Under the pieces are notes generated by a model. It was given only the letters and a program-made list of their open reading frames with translations, made no database searches and was not told the origin of the DNA. Shown in pieces: positions 47,220-55,647 of a stretch of DNA of 55,794 bases. Source of the DNA: Pseudomonadales bacterium (GTDB lineage: Bacteria; Pseudomonadota; Gammaproteobacteria; Pseudomonadales; Azotimanducaceae); NCBI GenBank assembly GCA_019090615.1, contig JAHRVQ010000043.1, positions 1 through 55,794 on the forward strand, read 5' to 3'. A program made the position numbers and the translations under genes. Every line of letters starts with the position of its first letter. Position 1 is the stretch's first letter.

Positions 47220-47633
47220 TCATCCAACCCGTGTCAGTGCCAGAACCGGTATAATTCGACTGGTTTTACTTTGATATTCAGTAAATACCGGCATTTTCTC
47301 CGCCATTGCAACATATAAACGAGTCCTTTCCGGTTCAGTCATAACCTCTGCTTTGGCTATAAACTTATCTTCACCCACCTCAACCGTAACTTCAGGGTTA
47401 GCAACCACATTATGGTACCAGGGCGGGCTATGTGCTGCGCCGGCAAATGAAGCAATGATAATATAGCGGTCTTTATCCATCGTATAGGCCAACGGATTTT
47501 CTCGGATCAAACCTGTCCTGGCCCCCTTATTAGTCACGATCAGCAATGGCATATCCGCCAGAGCGCCAGTAGCGATGCCTTTATTTGCCCGAAAATCATC
47601 GATGACGGTCTTGTTATACTCGGTTCTGCTCAC
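47220..47633 (-). CDS. Deazaflavin-dependent nitroreductase-family protein (DDN type)
   Basis: A 137-residue DDN/DUF385-type protein, second in the window. LLIVTNKGARTGLIRENPL, then SFAGAAHSPPWYHNVVANPEV matches the family signature (given as SFAGAAHSPPWYHNV). The start is taken as GTG at 47633: AAGGGAG lies eight bases upstream and the protein then begins SRTEYNK. A longer frame to 47684 would add 17 hydrophobic residues without ribosome-binding support. It is alone in a minus-strand position next to the CoA transferase. Reduced F420 is the known cofactor of characterised members; here that is inference. Confidence 0.82.
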   Translation of the reverse strand: MSRTEYNKTVIDDFRANKGIATGALADMPLLIVTNKGARTGLIRENPLAYTMDKDRYIIIASFAGAAHSPPWYHNVVANPEVTVEVGEDKFIAKAEVMTEPERTRLYVAMAEKMPVFTEYQSKTSRIIPVLALTRVG

Positions 47634-48131
47634 GACACTTACTCCCTTTATAAAAATTTTATAATTGAATACTTTATAAACCACACAGTTTTAGACTTAC
47701 TAATTCAGGCCTACTCTCAATTTTTCTCGCTCAATTTTTCTCTCTCAATTTTCGTCAACCTTTCATTTGTTTTTTATACGCATCACACGAACAATAATTA
47801 CACAGAGTTTTCACCATAAGCTATTTCACGCTCCAACAGCAATAATTCGAAGCGCATAATCGAACCATTAAACCAAAGTATATTACCTGCCAATCTATCT
47901 GCACGGTGCAAGTATGAGATTAGGACTGGCCATCGACAATAAAGAATTTAGCCAAAAATATACACGAAGCACTTTTCAATGCAATCCCCGCTGCATCCAA
48001 ATCACCAACAGCATTTAGCTGTCGCATTTTAGCAGCGAAATAATTGATACCATTGGAAAACTGTTCATTACAGGCCAGACAGGGTTATTATTCCCCTCTA
48101 ATTGTCATGACATCATAAAGAGGCAACAGTA
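47634..48131. other. 498-base divergent spacer
   Basis: Between the DDN-type gene and the acyl-CoA dehydrogenase gene. It contains the tandem repeat at 47716-47754 and several A/T-rich stretches. No gene or clear promoter pair is identifiable. Confidence 0.4.
47716..47754. repeat. Tandem repeat, 14-base unit
   Basis: ctcaatttttctcg, then ctcaatttttctct and a shortened ctcaattttcg, about 2.8 copies, in the leader region of the DDN-type gene. Confidence 0.75.
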
Positions 48132-49289
48132 ATGGATTTTAATTTACCCGAAGAACATAGAATGCTTCAGGACCTGGTGGCAAAATTTGTCGCCAATGAA
48201 CTGATGCCATTCGAAAATACTATTTTAGAACGTGAAGCCAGCGGCCAACTAGCAACGTTAACCGCTGCTGAACTGGCACCCCTATACGCGAGATGTAAAG
48301 AGCTAGGCCTTTGGGGGCTTGATGTACCCGAAGAACTGGGTGGTGCAGATATAGGCGCAGTCGCCAAAATGTGCATCAGTGAGGAACTGGCCTATACCGT
48401 TACACCGTTTACCTTTCCACCTGATTCACCCAATTTACATATGTTACTTTCAACCGTTAACGACGACCAGCGCAAACGTTATCTTGAACCTTATGCGCGG
48501 GGTGAAATGGTCTCTGCCATCGCCATTTCTGAACCTGGTGCCGGTGCAGACCCCTCCGGAATGAAAACCCGCGCAGATAAACATGGCGATAAATGGGTTA
48601 TTAATGGCCAAAAGATCTGGATTAGTCGAATGCATGAATCCACCTTTACTATTGTGATGGCCGTAACAGACCAGGATAAGGGCTCAAGAGGTGGCATTAC
48701 CGCGTTTATTGTTGACCAGGATAACCCAGGCATGACCGTGGCCCGCGATATACCCATATTGGGCGGACAGCGTACTGCAGAAGTCCTGTTTAATGATTGT
48801 GAAGTGGGGGAAGAACAAGTCTTGGGTGAATTAGGCAACGGCTTTGGACCGATGCAATTACGCCTCACAGTAAGACGCCTGGAAATCGGTTCCTGGTCAG
48901 TGGGTATCGCCAGGCGCGCCCTCGACATGCTGATTGAACATGCAAAAACCCGTGTGACCTTCGGCCAGAAACTGGCCGATCGTCAAGCTATCCAATGGTG
49001 GGTGGCTGATGCTGCGACCAAAATACATGCTGCACGTTTGATGGTACAACAGGCCGCCTGGAAATTAGACCAGGGTCAGGATGTGCGCATTGAAGCTTCT
49101 ATGATCAAGGTATTTGCCACCGAAATGTTGCAGGAAGTGGTTGATTACGCGCTACAGGCGCACGGGTCAATGGGCCTTGCCTGTGAATTTCCTTTGCAGT
49201 ATATGTATAAACGAGTACGTGCATTTAGAATATTTGAAGGCCCATCAGAAGTGCATCGTTGGGTTATAGCCCGCAAGTTATTGGCATAG
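48132..49289 (+). CDS. Acyl-CoA dehydrogenase
   Basis: A 385-residue FAD enzyme that introduces an alpha-beta double bond into an acyl-CoA. SEPGAGADPSGMKTRA and WVINGQKIWISRMHES are the FAD/substrate segments. The C-terminus reads FEGPSEVHRW; Glu369 or Glu373 there would be the base. MDFNLPEEHRMLQDLV starts the helical domain. GAGGCAAC lies 6-7 bases before the ATG. Convergent with the epimerase/LLM genes at 49506-51529 and divergent from the DDN-type gene. Likely the first oxidation step after CoA activation by one of the CoA transferases. Confidence 0.93.
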   Translation: MDFNLPEEHRMLQDLVAKFVANELMPFENTILEREASGQLATLTAAELAPLYARCKELGLWGLDVPEELGGADIGAVAKMCISEELAYTVTPFTFPPDSPNLHMLLSTVNDDQRKRYLEPYARGEMVSAIAISEPGAGADPSGMKTRADKHGDKWVINGQKIWISRMHESTFTIVMAVTDQDKGSRGGITAFIVDQDNPGMTVARDIPILGGQRTAEVLFNDCEVGEEQVLGELGNGFGPMQLRLTVRRLEIGSWSVGIARRALDMLIEHAKTRVTFGQKLADRQAIQWWVADAATKIHAARLMVQQAAWKLDQGQDVRIEASMIKVFATEMLQEVVDYALQAHGSMGLACEFPLQYMYKRVRAFRIFEGPSEVHRWVIARKLLA

Positions 49290-49470
49290 TCAGCCACCGA
49301 AAGACGCGCTTATGATTACAAATGACGATTAATCGCCGGACAATAAACACCCATCCACCGAAATAGTATCGGCTCACCACCAGGCAGCTGCTTTTTATCT
49401 GTGTAGTTGCCTGACGGTTACTTTCGCCAATATTAGTCGCCGTAGTACCAATCTTCTGCTCAGGGACTTT

Positions 49471-49516
49471 GGCTTGAAATTAGGGCTTGGAATTAGGCTT
49501 TGGAATTAGGCTTTGG
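49471..49516. repeat. Tandem repeat, 12-13-base unit, overlapping a stop codon
   Basis: Units begin at 49471, 49484, 49496 and 49509 (best copy ggctttggaatta). The epimerase stop codon (49506-49508) and last codons fall inside the repeat, so the array extends into its 3' end. Confidence 0.8.
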
Positions 49517-50597
49517 CATTTTGTTCACCACGCCTACCGTCTGCATATCGATCACGAAATGCCGATGGCGCATCTTTACTAACCTCATCAACATCAGCCA
49601 ATGCTTTGCTCCAGCTAGCCACCAGGCGGTCTTCAAAATCATAATCAAACGGATCTTGTAAGCCTTTTTCTTCACGCCCGCCAATTGCAGGCGGATTTTC
49701 TACCAGCCACCGCGCTGTACGAGATAATGCTTCAGTTGCCGGCACCAGGTCTCGATAGCCAAGATCCTCTCGGATCGCACTTATATCTGTCATGCGATGG
49801 TAGGTCCAACTGGTACTCAACAACGATAAGGTATGACGCGCCTGTGCCAGTGGCATGTCTATCACCTGCCAATCATGGCCCAAGGCGTCAGCAATCACTT
49901 CAATAGTCTGCTTGATTGTCAGCACCGTCTCATCACCAACGTTATAAGTCTTACCCTGCGCCGCAGTCGGATTATCCACAGCCAATAACAACGCATGCGC
50001 TGCATTTTCACCATACGCCGCAGTGCGCAGAGACAAACCCGCATCTGGCACTATAATGAATGGTCGTTTATCAAGAATTCTTCTAACGATTAACCATTCC
50101 CTCGGTAACAACTGCTCAGGCCCATAGATCAACGGATAGCGTAAATGCGTGGCCTCGGGATGATATTTAAAAACACAGGCTTCAGTTTCGATAATACGGA
50201 GTACTTTACCCACTTCCTCAGCCCCCGCTTTAGGCGCATCTTCTCGCGTAGGCACTGGCAGACCCGGTGGGAATATCGTATTCGGTCGGCCATAGCCTTT
50301 ATAGACCGGCACCCCACCCACGGAAATAAACCGTTCAGTTCGACCCGCGAGTAATGGCGCCAACATTCTCAATCGGCCATACATCGCGACAATCAGGTCA
50401 AACTTTCGATCGCCTAATGCCGCAGTCGTTGCCGCCTCGTCAAAAGGGTTAGTATGGATATGCTCCACCTCTGGCGGAATGGTATCAACCTCATGGTTAC
50501 CGGTATGCAAAATAGCCGTTTCATAACCACGCGCTAACAGGCCATTAACCACGAAGGGGCCGGTTGGTCCTGTGCCACCGATGACGAGTGCTTTCAT
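49506..50597 (-). CDS. NAD(P)-binding epimerase/dehydratase-family protein
   Basis: A 363-residue extended-SDR-like protein. N-terminal VIGGTGPTGPFVVNGLL is the NAD(P) loop. RYPLIYGPEQLLPREW and TYNVGDETVLTIKQTIEVIA are typical of epimerase-family proteins. No obvious YxxxK, so an active-site role is unsure. The start overlaps the upstream LLM gene stop by four bases (ATGA, 50594-50597), and CAGGAG is well placed. Reaction unknown: a reductase or dehydratase acting on a CoA-linked or alcohol intermediate is likely. Its last codons lie in a tandem repeat. Confidence 0.85.
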   Translation of the reverse strand: MKALVIGGTGPTGPFVVNGLLARGYETAILHTGNHEVDTIPPEVEHIHTNPFDEAATTAALGDRKFDLIVAMYGRLRMLAPLLAGRTERFISVGGVPVYKGYGRPNTIFPPGLPVPTREDAPKAGAEEVGKVLRIIETEACVFKYHPEATHLRYPLIYGPEQLLPREWLIVRRILDKRPFIIVPDAGLSLRTAAYGENAAHALLLAVDNPTAAQGKTYNVGDETVLTIKQTIEVIADALGHDWQVIDMPLAQARHTLSLLSTSWTYHRMTDISAIREDLGYRDLVPATEALSRTARWLVENPPAIGGREEKGLQDPFDYDFEDRLVASWSKALADVDEVSKDAPSAFRDRYADGRRGEQNAKA

Positions 50598-51529
50598 ATT
50601 ACTACTCCTGATTTCCCTGATTTAAAAGCCGGAAGAACATATTCTGCCATCAACCGCTCATTCTCTTCGGTATAATTTTGCGGACAGGCGGCACCAAGAA
50701 TCACCGTTCTTGCACCTGCGTCAGCATATTCGCGCAATCGGGCAATACAGTCATCAGGATTGCCAGCCAATGCATATTTATCGACCAGGCTAGAAAAATC
50801 CTGGTTATATTGTAACGAAAGTCGATGATTAGCCATTTCCAACGCTCGCTCTCGGTCTTCATGAATGCAACAAAAAATAAATAATCCAGGTTTCAAGCTG
50901 GTTTCACGTTGATACTTATCCCGTTGCGCGTTAATGGTAACAAGGCTTTCTGATAACATTTCTGGGGTATACATATAGGGTAACCAGCCATCGCCAAATT
51001 GTGCACAACGACGCATCGCGGCTTTGCTACGACCAGCCACCCAAATAGGTGGATTGGGCGTCTGCACTGGCTTAGGGGTAAGTGTTACACCGGATAACTG
51101 ATTAAATCGACCTGCAAATTCAACCTTGTCTTCACGCCATAATCGCAACATAACCTCAAGTGCTTCATCTGTTTTGCTGCCACGTTCTTTAACCGACACA
51201 CCACAGGCTTCAAATTCTTTTGGATATTCACCACCCGCACCAACCCCCAGGTTAAAACGGCCTCCAGATATCACATCGAGCGCGGCAACCTGTTTTGCTA
51301 GCAGCGCAGCCGGATAAAGCGGCAAAAGAGTAATGGTGCTCATCAGTCGAATATGTTCAGTAGCGCCGGCGGCAGCAGCCAGGGTAATCAAACCATTTCC
51401 AGTAGGCCCGTGAAAAAAAACATGTTCACCAGCACAAACATAATCATAGCCCTGCGCTTCTGCCTGACGCGCCAACGCAGCCACTGAATCAAGACGCCGT
51501 AAGGACAGACCAAATTCAAGCTCAATCAT
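50594..51529 (-). CDS. LLM-class flavin/F420-dependent oxidoreductase
   Basis: A 311-residue luciferase-like monooxygenase-family TIM barrel, of the TIGR03619 F420-dependent type. YDYVCAGEHVFFHGPTG, DVISGGRFNLGVGAGG and IWVAGRSKAAMRRCAQFGDG are the family cores. Strong ribosome-binding site (AGAGGGAG). It overlaps the epimerase gene by four bases and the two are probably co-made. It would use FMN or F420 as electron donor; which one is not shown by the sequence. A role in oxidising or reducing an alicyclic substrate is plausible. Confidence 0.9.
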   Translation of the reverse strand: MIELEFGLSLRRLDSVAALARQAEAQGYDYVCAGEHVFFHGPTGNGLITLAAAAGATEHIRLMSTITLLPLYPAALLAKQVAALDVISGGRFNLGVGAGGEYPKEFEACGVSVKERGSKTDEALEVMLRLWREDKVEFAGRFNQLSGVTLTPKPVQTPNPPIWVAGRSKAAMRRCAQFGDGWLPYMYTPEMLSESLVTINAQRDKYQRETSLKPGLFIFCCIHEDRERALEMANHRLSLQYNQDFSSLVDKYALAGNPDDCIARLREYADAGARTVILGAACPQNYTEENERLMAEYVLPAFKSGKSGVVI

Positions 51530-51575
51530 AGCTCCCTCTTTTTTCTATTAAGCAACTCACTCTGACAGCACCAGC

Positions 51576-51605
51576 CAGGTAGTACAACAACAGGTAGTAC
51601 AACAA
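51576..51605. repeat. Tandem repeat, two exact 15-base units
   Basis: caggtagtacaacaa at 51576-51590 and 51591-51605, in the spacer between the CoA transferase at 51710 and the LLM gene. Confidence 0.8.
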
Positions 51606-51709
51606 ACAGCGCTATGGCTTATCCTTAGCGCTGTTTTTCGATATTGTCAGAAAACATTCCACCAATATAAATCATATTGGCCTAATGAATCAAAATCACA
51701 CCAGCACAG

Positions 51710-52924
51710 CTATTTAAGCGTACCGGCTTCTTCCGCCTGTTTAACATCTGCCTCGGACATACCAAGCCAGTCTCCAAGTACAGCAACATTATCTTCACCG
51801 ACAGCATGAACACGTTGATAGTCATCACAGGGTGTCGCCTCAAATTGAAAGGGGAGTTTATCGGCATAGGTCTTGCCAAATTTGGGCATTTCTTCGTCTA
51901 TGGTATGCAAGAAACCACTTTGTTTAAGCTGCGGATCATGTTCCACCAGATCCTGCGCATTCTGCACCACCCCTGCAGGTACGCCAACCTGCTGACAGGC
52001 GGCCATAACGTCTTCTGCTTTGCGTGTTTTGGTAAATTCTGTAATCCGCTCATCAAGCTGATTAACGTTATCCACACGACTCGCAGCAGTAGTAAAACTC
52101 GCCTCTTCAGCCCAGGCAGGACTACCCATAACGCCCTTAAAAGCGACCCATTGTTGGTCTGTCATACAGGCAATAGCAACCCAACGCTCATCCACTGTCG
52201 CATCGCTAGTAGCACCAGCACAGGGAAAGCAAGCATGCGGAGCTGCAACATCGTACGGCAACTTATTTCCCGTAGGCTCTGAAGTTTTATCATTAACAAA
52301 ATAATCCAGTAGAGACGGCCCAGAAAAATTCACCCCAACTTCAAATTGCGACATATCGATACGTTGGCCGGCACCTGTACTATGCCGACTTTCCAGCGCA
52401 GCTAATATGGCGACCGCGCCATGGGTACCTGCCTGATGGTCATTATATGAAAAACCAATACCAATATCGTTACGCCCAGGTACCCCAGTTAGCGCTGTCA
52501 GGCCTGCAATAGCATGAATAGTCGGCGCGTAGGTAACAAACTTGGACCATGGGCCACCCTCGCCCATACCCGACATTTGTATATAGATGACACCCGGATT
52601 TACCTTACGAGTGGTTTCATAACCAACTCCCCAACGGTCAAGTACACCAACAGAAAAATTATCTATTACCACGTCGGCTTTTTCACAGAGTTGCCGGCAG
52701 GTTTCGCGACCTTCTTCACTGCTCATATTGAGCGCCAGGGCACGCTTATTGCGATTCCACATCACATAGAAAGGATGCGTTGCCTTATTGGCACCCACAG
52801 CCCGTGCTTTGGAATTAATCTTCACTACGTCAGCACCCATATCACCCAGAATTCGGGTTGCAAAAGGCCCTGCAAGCACATGCGAAAAGTCTAAAATTCG
52901 TATTCCTTCTAACGGTCGTGTCAT
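51710..52924 (-). CDS. CaiB/BaiF-family (type III) CoA transferase, catalytic partner
   Basis: A 404-residue CoA transferase with an intact catalytic Asp162 in YNDHQAGTHGA. MTRPLEGIRILDFSHVLAGP starts at ATG 52924, which overlaps the stop of the upstream gene (ATGA, 52921-52924). An upstream in-frame start would add five residues and is less likely. The neighbour upstream (52921-54129) is a relative without the Asp, so the two may form one heteromeric enzyme, as in BbsEF-type (R)-benzylsuccinate CoA transferase. Confidence 0.9.
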   Translation of the reverse strand: MTRPLEGIRILDFSHVLAGPFATRILGDMGADVVKINSKARAVGANKATHPFYVMWNRNKRALALNMSSEEGRETCRQLCEKADVVIDNFSVGVLDRWGVGYETTRKVNPGVIYIQMSGMGEGGPWSKFVTYAPTIHAIAGLTALTGVPGRNDIGIGFSYNDHQAGTHGAVAILAALESRHSTGAGQRIDMSQFEVGVNFSGPSLLDYFVNDKTSEPTGNKLPYDVAAPHACFPCAGATSDATVDERWVAIACMTDQQWVAFKGVMGSPAWAEEASFTTAASRVDNVNQLDERITEFTKTRKAEDVMAACQQVGVPAGVVQNAQDLVEHDPQLKQSGFLHTIDEEMPKFGKTYADKLPFQFEATPCDDYQRVHAVGEDNVAVLGDWLGMSEADVKQAEEAGTLK

Positions 52925-54129
52925 GATGCATCCCCCCAACCCATTTCTGTTAATAGCGCTTCTGTATCTGCCCCCGGCCCACCATATGGCCCCATGGCCC
53001 AGGGTGTTTCACTAAATAGATAGGGCGCACCTGGCCCTGTTGTTTCGGCACCTTCTAATACGTAGGGCACAAACCAGTCGCGCGCCTTTAGCTGCGGATT
53101 ATTTGCTACATGCTCAATTGATAACACCCAGCCATAAGGCATATGCCGTGACTGCGCTTCTAAAAATAGCGGTTCCACATCCTGGGTAGCAACCCAATCC
53201 TGCAACACTTCCATTACTCGCTGGGTAGTCGCCATAATTTGCCTGGGGTCTGAATATTTTTCTTCAAGCAGGTCTTGATGCGCATCCTGTTCCACCAGCC
53301 AAAATATCTGCGCTTCAATATCAGGAATCGGCGTCACCATAATAGAGCCACCTTTTGCCTGCATAACCACATACGAGTCAGACCAGTGCAAGCTGCCGCG
53401 GCGGGGGTACATAGAAGGCGAGGTAGGTAATTTTTCATGATACCAATAGGCCATAAGAACGTGCTCGAGGCAGGAAACAATACTTTCATGTACCGACAAA
53501 TTTACCCGCTGGCCTTCGCCATTTCGTCTAACATGATTCATTGCGCTAAGGGCAGCAATAGCAACATAGACACCTGATACCATAAAATTCAGTTCACCGA
53601 AGCCTTTTAAAGGCGGTGTATCTGCATCGCCTGTGGAGGCACAGACACCACCTAATGCAGCAGCAACCAGGTCTGGTGCAATATAATCAGCCCAGGGTCC
53701 TTCGCGGCCAAAGGATGTGGTATCCACTACCACTAATTCTGGTCGTCTCTTCAGCGCAGCATCAAGATCAGCTCCTGCCACGGCAAAGGCACCATCACAA
53801 CTCAAAACAATATCCGCTCTATCAATCAATTTCTGTAGTTGTGCCTGGCCATCAGCAGTTTTTGGGTCCAGAGCAAAAAACCGCCGATTGGAAGCAAAGA
53901 ACGCATGCCACAGGGATACTTCTGCGGCACTTGTACTCTTGTCCGTGCCTTTACCAACACTGTGCGGCCCACGTTGCCGCAGAGGATCTCCCTCGGGCGG
54001 TTCAGGGCGTACAACATCAGCCCCCATATCTGCGAGCATCTTGGCGCCATAGATGCCACGCTCGTCACAAAGGTCAAGAATGCGCAATCCTGCAAGAGCG
54101 CCCTTTTTTTCAGCCATGATGTTTACCAT
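52921..54129 (-). CDS. CaiB/BaiF-family protein lacking the catalytic Asp
   Basis: A 402-residue protein with the family fold. N-terminal LAGLRILDLCDERGIYGAK, MLADMGADVVRPEPPEGDPL and GREGPWADYIAPDL are recognisable. At the place where five other family members here carry Asp (DxxxG region), this one reads GELNFMVSGVYVA, so Asn181 takes the position of the nucleophile. It precedes the intact partner with a 4-base overlap. It probably serves as a structural or substrate-binding subunit rather than an independent enzyme. No strong ribosome-binding site is visible; ATG 54117 is an alternative start. Confidence 0.85.
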   Translation of the reverse strand: MVNIMAEKKGALAGLRILDLCDERGIYGAKMLADMGADVVRPEPPEGDPLRQRGPHSVGKGTDKSTSAAEVSLWHAFFASNRRFFALDPKTADGQAQLQKLIDRADIVLSCDGAFAVAGADLDAALKRRPELVVVDTTSFGREGPWADYIAPDLVAAALGGVCASTGDADTPPLKGFGELNFMVSGVYVAIAALSAMNHVRRNGEGQRVNLSVHESIVSCLEHVLMAYWYHEKLPTSPSMYPRRGSLHWSDSYVVMQAKGGSIMVTPIPDIEAQIFWLVEQDAHQDLLEEKYSDPRQIMATTQRVMEVLQDWVATQDVEPLFLEAQSRHMPYGWVLSIEHVANNPQLKARDWFVPYVLEGAETTGPGAPYLFSETPWAMGPYGGPGADTEALLTEMGWGDAS

Positions 54130-54214
54130 CGATTGATTTTTTTTAATAGTACCATGACTTTTTGAGCCAGTATGCCCGCTTATACTTAGCTATTAATATT
54201 ATTGAGGGTGAATA

Positions 54215-54418
54215 ATGTCTGACAATCTATTTGATAGCCGTGTTACGCTGCACCGGCATTCAATTAGCAGCACGCATATCGGCAAACAGTGCAGCACTAT
54301 CACAGTACAACCGCAGTACAACCGCAGTACAACCGCAGTACAGCATAGTACAACTTCGGATACGCCAGGCTGCAGGATAATCTGGATAAACAGTATAAAA
54401 AAGGGATACCAACAATGA
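54215..54418 (+). CDS. Possible small ORF or leader peptide
   Basis: A 67-codon frame with a good ribosome-binding site (GAGGGTGA, about 6 bases before the ATG) and an ATGA overlap with the CoA transferase start at 54415. Against it: no family resemblance, Ser/Thr/Gln-rich and encoded partly by a tandem repeat. It may be a chance frame, or a leader or decayed gene. The downstream gene has its own ribosome-binding site, AAGGG. Confidence 0.3.
   Translation: MSDNLFDSRVTLHRHSISSTHIGKQCSTITVQPQYNRSTTAVQHSTTSDTPGCRIIWINSIKKGYQQ
54303..54341. repeat. Tandem repeat, 11-base unit, 3.5 copies
   Basis: cagtacaaccg three times in a row (54303, 54314, 54325) followed by cagtac. It lies 74 bases before the CoA transferase ATG. 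Confidence 0.85.
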
Positions 54419-55647
54419 GCCCATCAGACAAACACAGCACTATGCTGGAAGGAATCCGCGTACTTGATTTTACCCAGTATGTTGCTGGGCCGACAGTCAC
54501 CCGCATGATGGCCGAATTAGGTGCAGATATTATTAAGATTGAACAGGCACCCAGGGGTGATCCTGCACGGGGCATTCCAGTCACCAAAAATCGGCGAAGC
54601 GCTTATTACATTCAACATAATCGCGGTAAACAAAGCCTTTGCGTTGATTATTCCAAACCAGAAACCATCCCGCTAATTCATGATCTAATTAAAACCGCCG
54701 ATATCGTCGTTGAAAATTATGGCCCAGACGTCATGAAAAAGCGCAATCTTGACTACGCTGCAATTTCTAAAATTCAGCCAAAAATAATTATGCTTTCAGT
54801 ATCCGCCTTTGGCCGCACCGGCCCCTTGTCCGACCGGGTAGGCTTTGACCTGATCGCCCAGGCGTTCTCTGGACTTATGCATATGACTGGCGAACCCGAT
54901 GGACCACCGCAGTTTGTCAATATGGCAATAGCTGACGTCAACGCCGGCGTACACGGATTTGCCTCGTTAGGTTACGCACTATTCCATCGTGAACGTACAG
55001 GACGCGGCCAATTTATCGATATATCTATGGTGGATGCCCTGTATCACTTCCACGAAGCCAATGTTGAATTAAGTACTAACGGCAAAACTGAATTCCACCC
55101 CAACCGTTGTGGTGCGCACAATAAAGACCTCGCGCCTTATGGGGTATTTAAAGGGCCAGAAGGCTGGATTGTCATACTTGCAGGCGACAGGCAGTGGGTA
55201 GGTTTACCTCGCGCGATGGGACAGCCTGAACTTATTGACGACCCGAGATTTGCCGATACCCGCAGCCGCGGCAAAAATCATCGACAGCTCATTGACCTGG
55301 TGGAAAGCTGGATGGCCACACAGGGTTCGGACCAGGCAATTCTTGATGCCCTGGCGGAGCAAAGGGTACCCTGCGCGCCAGTTCTATCAGTTTCAGATAC
55401 GGTAAAACATCCACATTTTATTGCCCGTGAAATGGTCCGCAAAGTACCTGATGATGTTTTTACAGGAGGGGTCACTATCCCCGGGTTCCCAATCAAATAC
55501 TCAGAAATCCCGACGCCCGCAGAACTTTCTACCTCGTCGCTCGGCCAGGATAACGCCAGTGTATTAAAAACCTGCCTTGGTTACTCGAACGAAGAAATTG
55601 ACAGTCTGGTAGAAAAAGGCGTACTCAAAGAAAAACCCAATAGATGA
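54415..55647 (+). CDS. CaiB/BaiF-family (type III) CoA transferase
   Basis: A 410-residue enzyme, intact catalytic Asp174 in AIADVNAGVHGF. LEGIRVLDFTQYVAGP and GADIIKIEQAPRGDP open the protein. ATG with AAGGG ten bases upstream. It faces away from the paired CoA transferases at 51710-54129 and shares their 285-base divergent spacer. The last stop codon runs directly into the 23-base repeat array at 55646. Confidence 0.93.
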   Translation: MSPSDKHSTMLEGIRVLDFTQYVAGPTVTRMMAELGADIIKIEQAPRGDPARGIPVTKNRRSAYYIQHNRGKQSLCVDYSKPETIPLIHDLIKTADIVVENYGPDVMKKRNLDYAAISKIQPKIIMLSVSAFGRTGPLSDRVGFDLIAQAFSGLMHMTGEPDGPPQFVNMAIADVNAGVHGFASLGYALFHRERTGRGQFIDISMVDALYHFHEANVELSTNGKTEFHPNRCGAHNKDLAPYGVFKGPEGWIVILAGDRQWVGLPRAMGQPELIDDPRFADTRSRGKNHRQLIDLVESWMATQGSDQAILDALAEQRVPCAPVLSVSDTVKHPHFIAREMVRKVPDDVFTGGVTIPGFPIKYSEIPTPAELSTSSLGQDNASVLKTCLGYSNEEIDSLVEKGVLKEKPNR

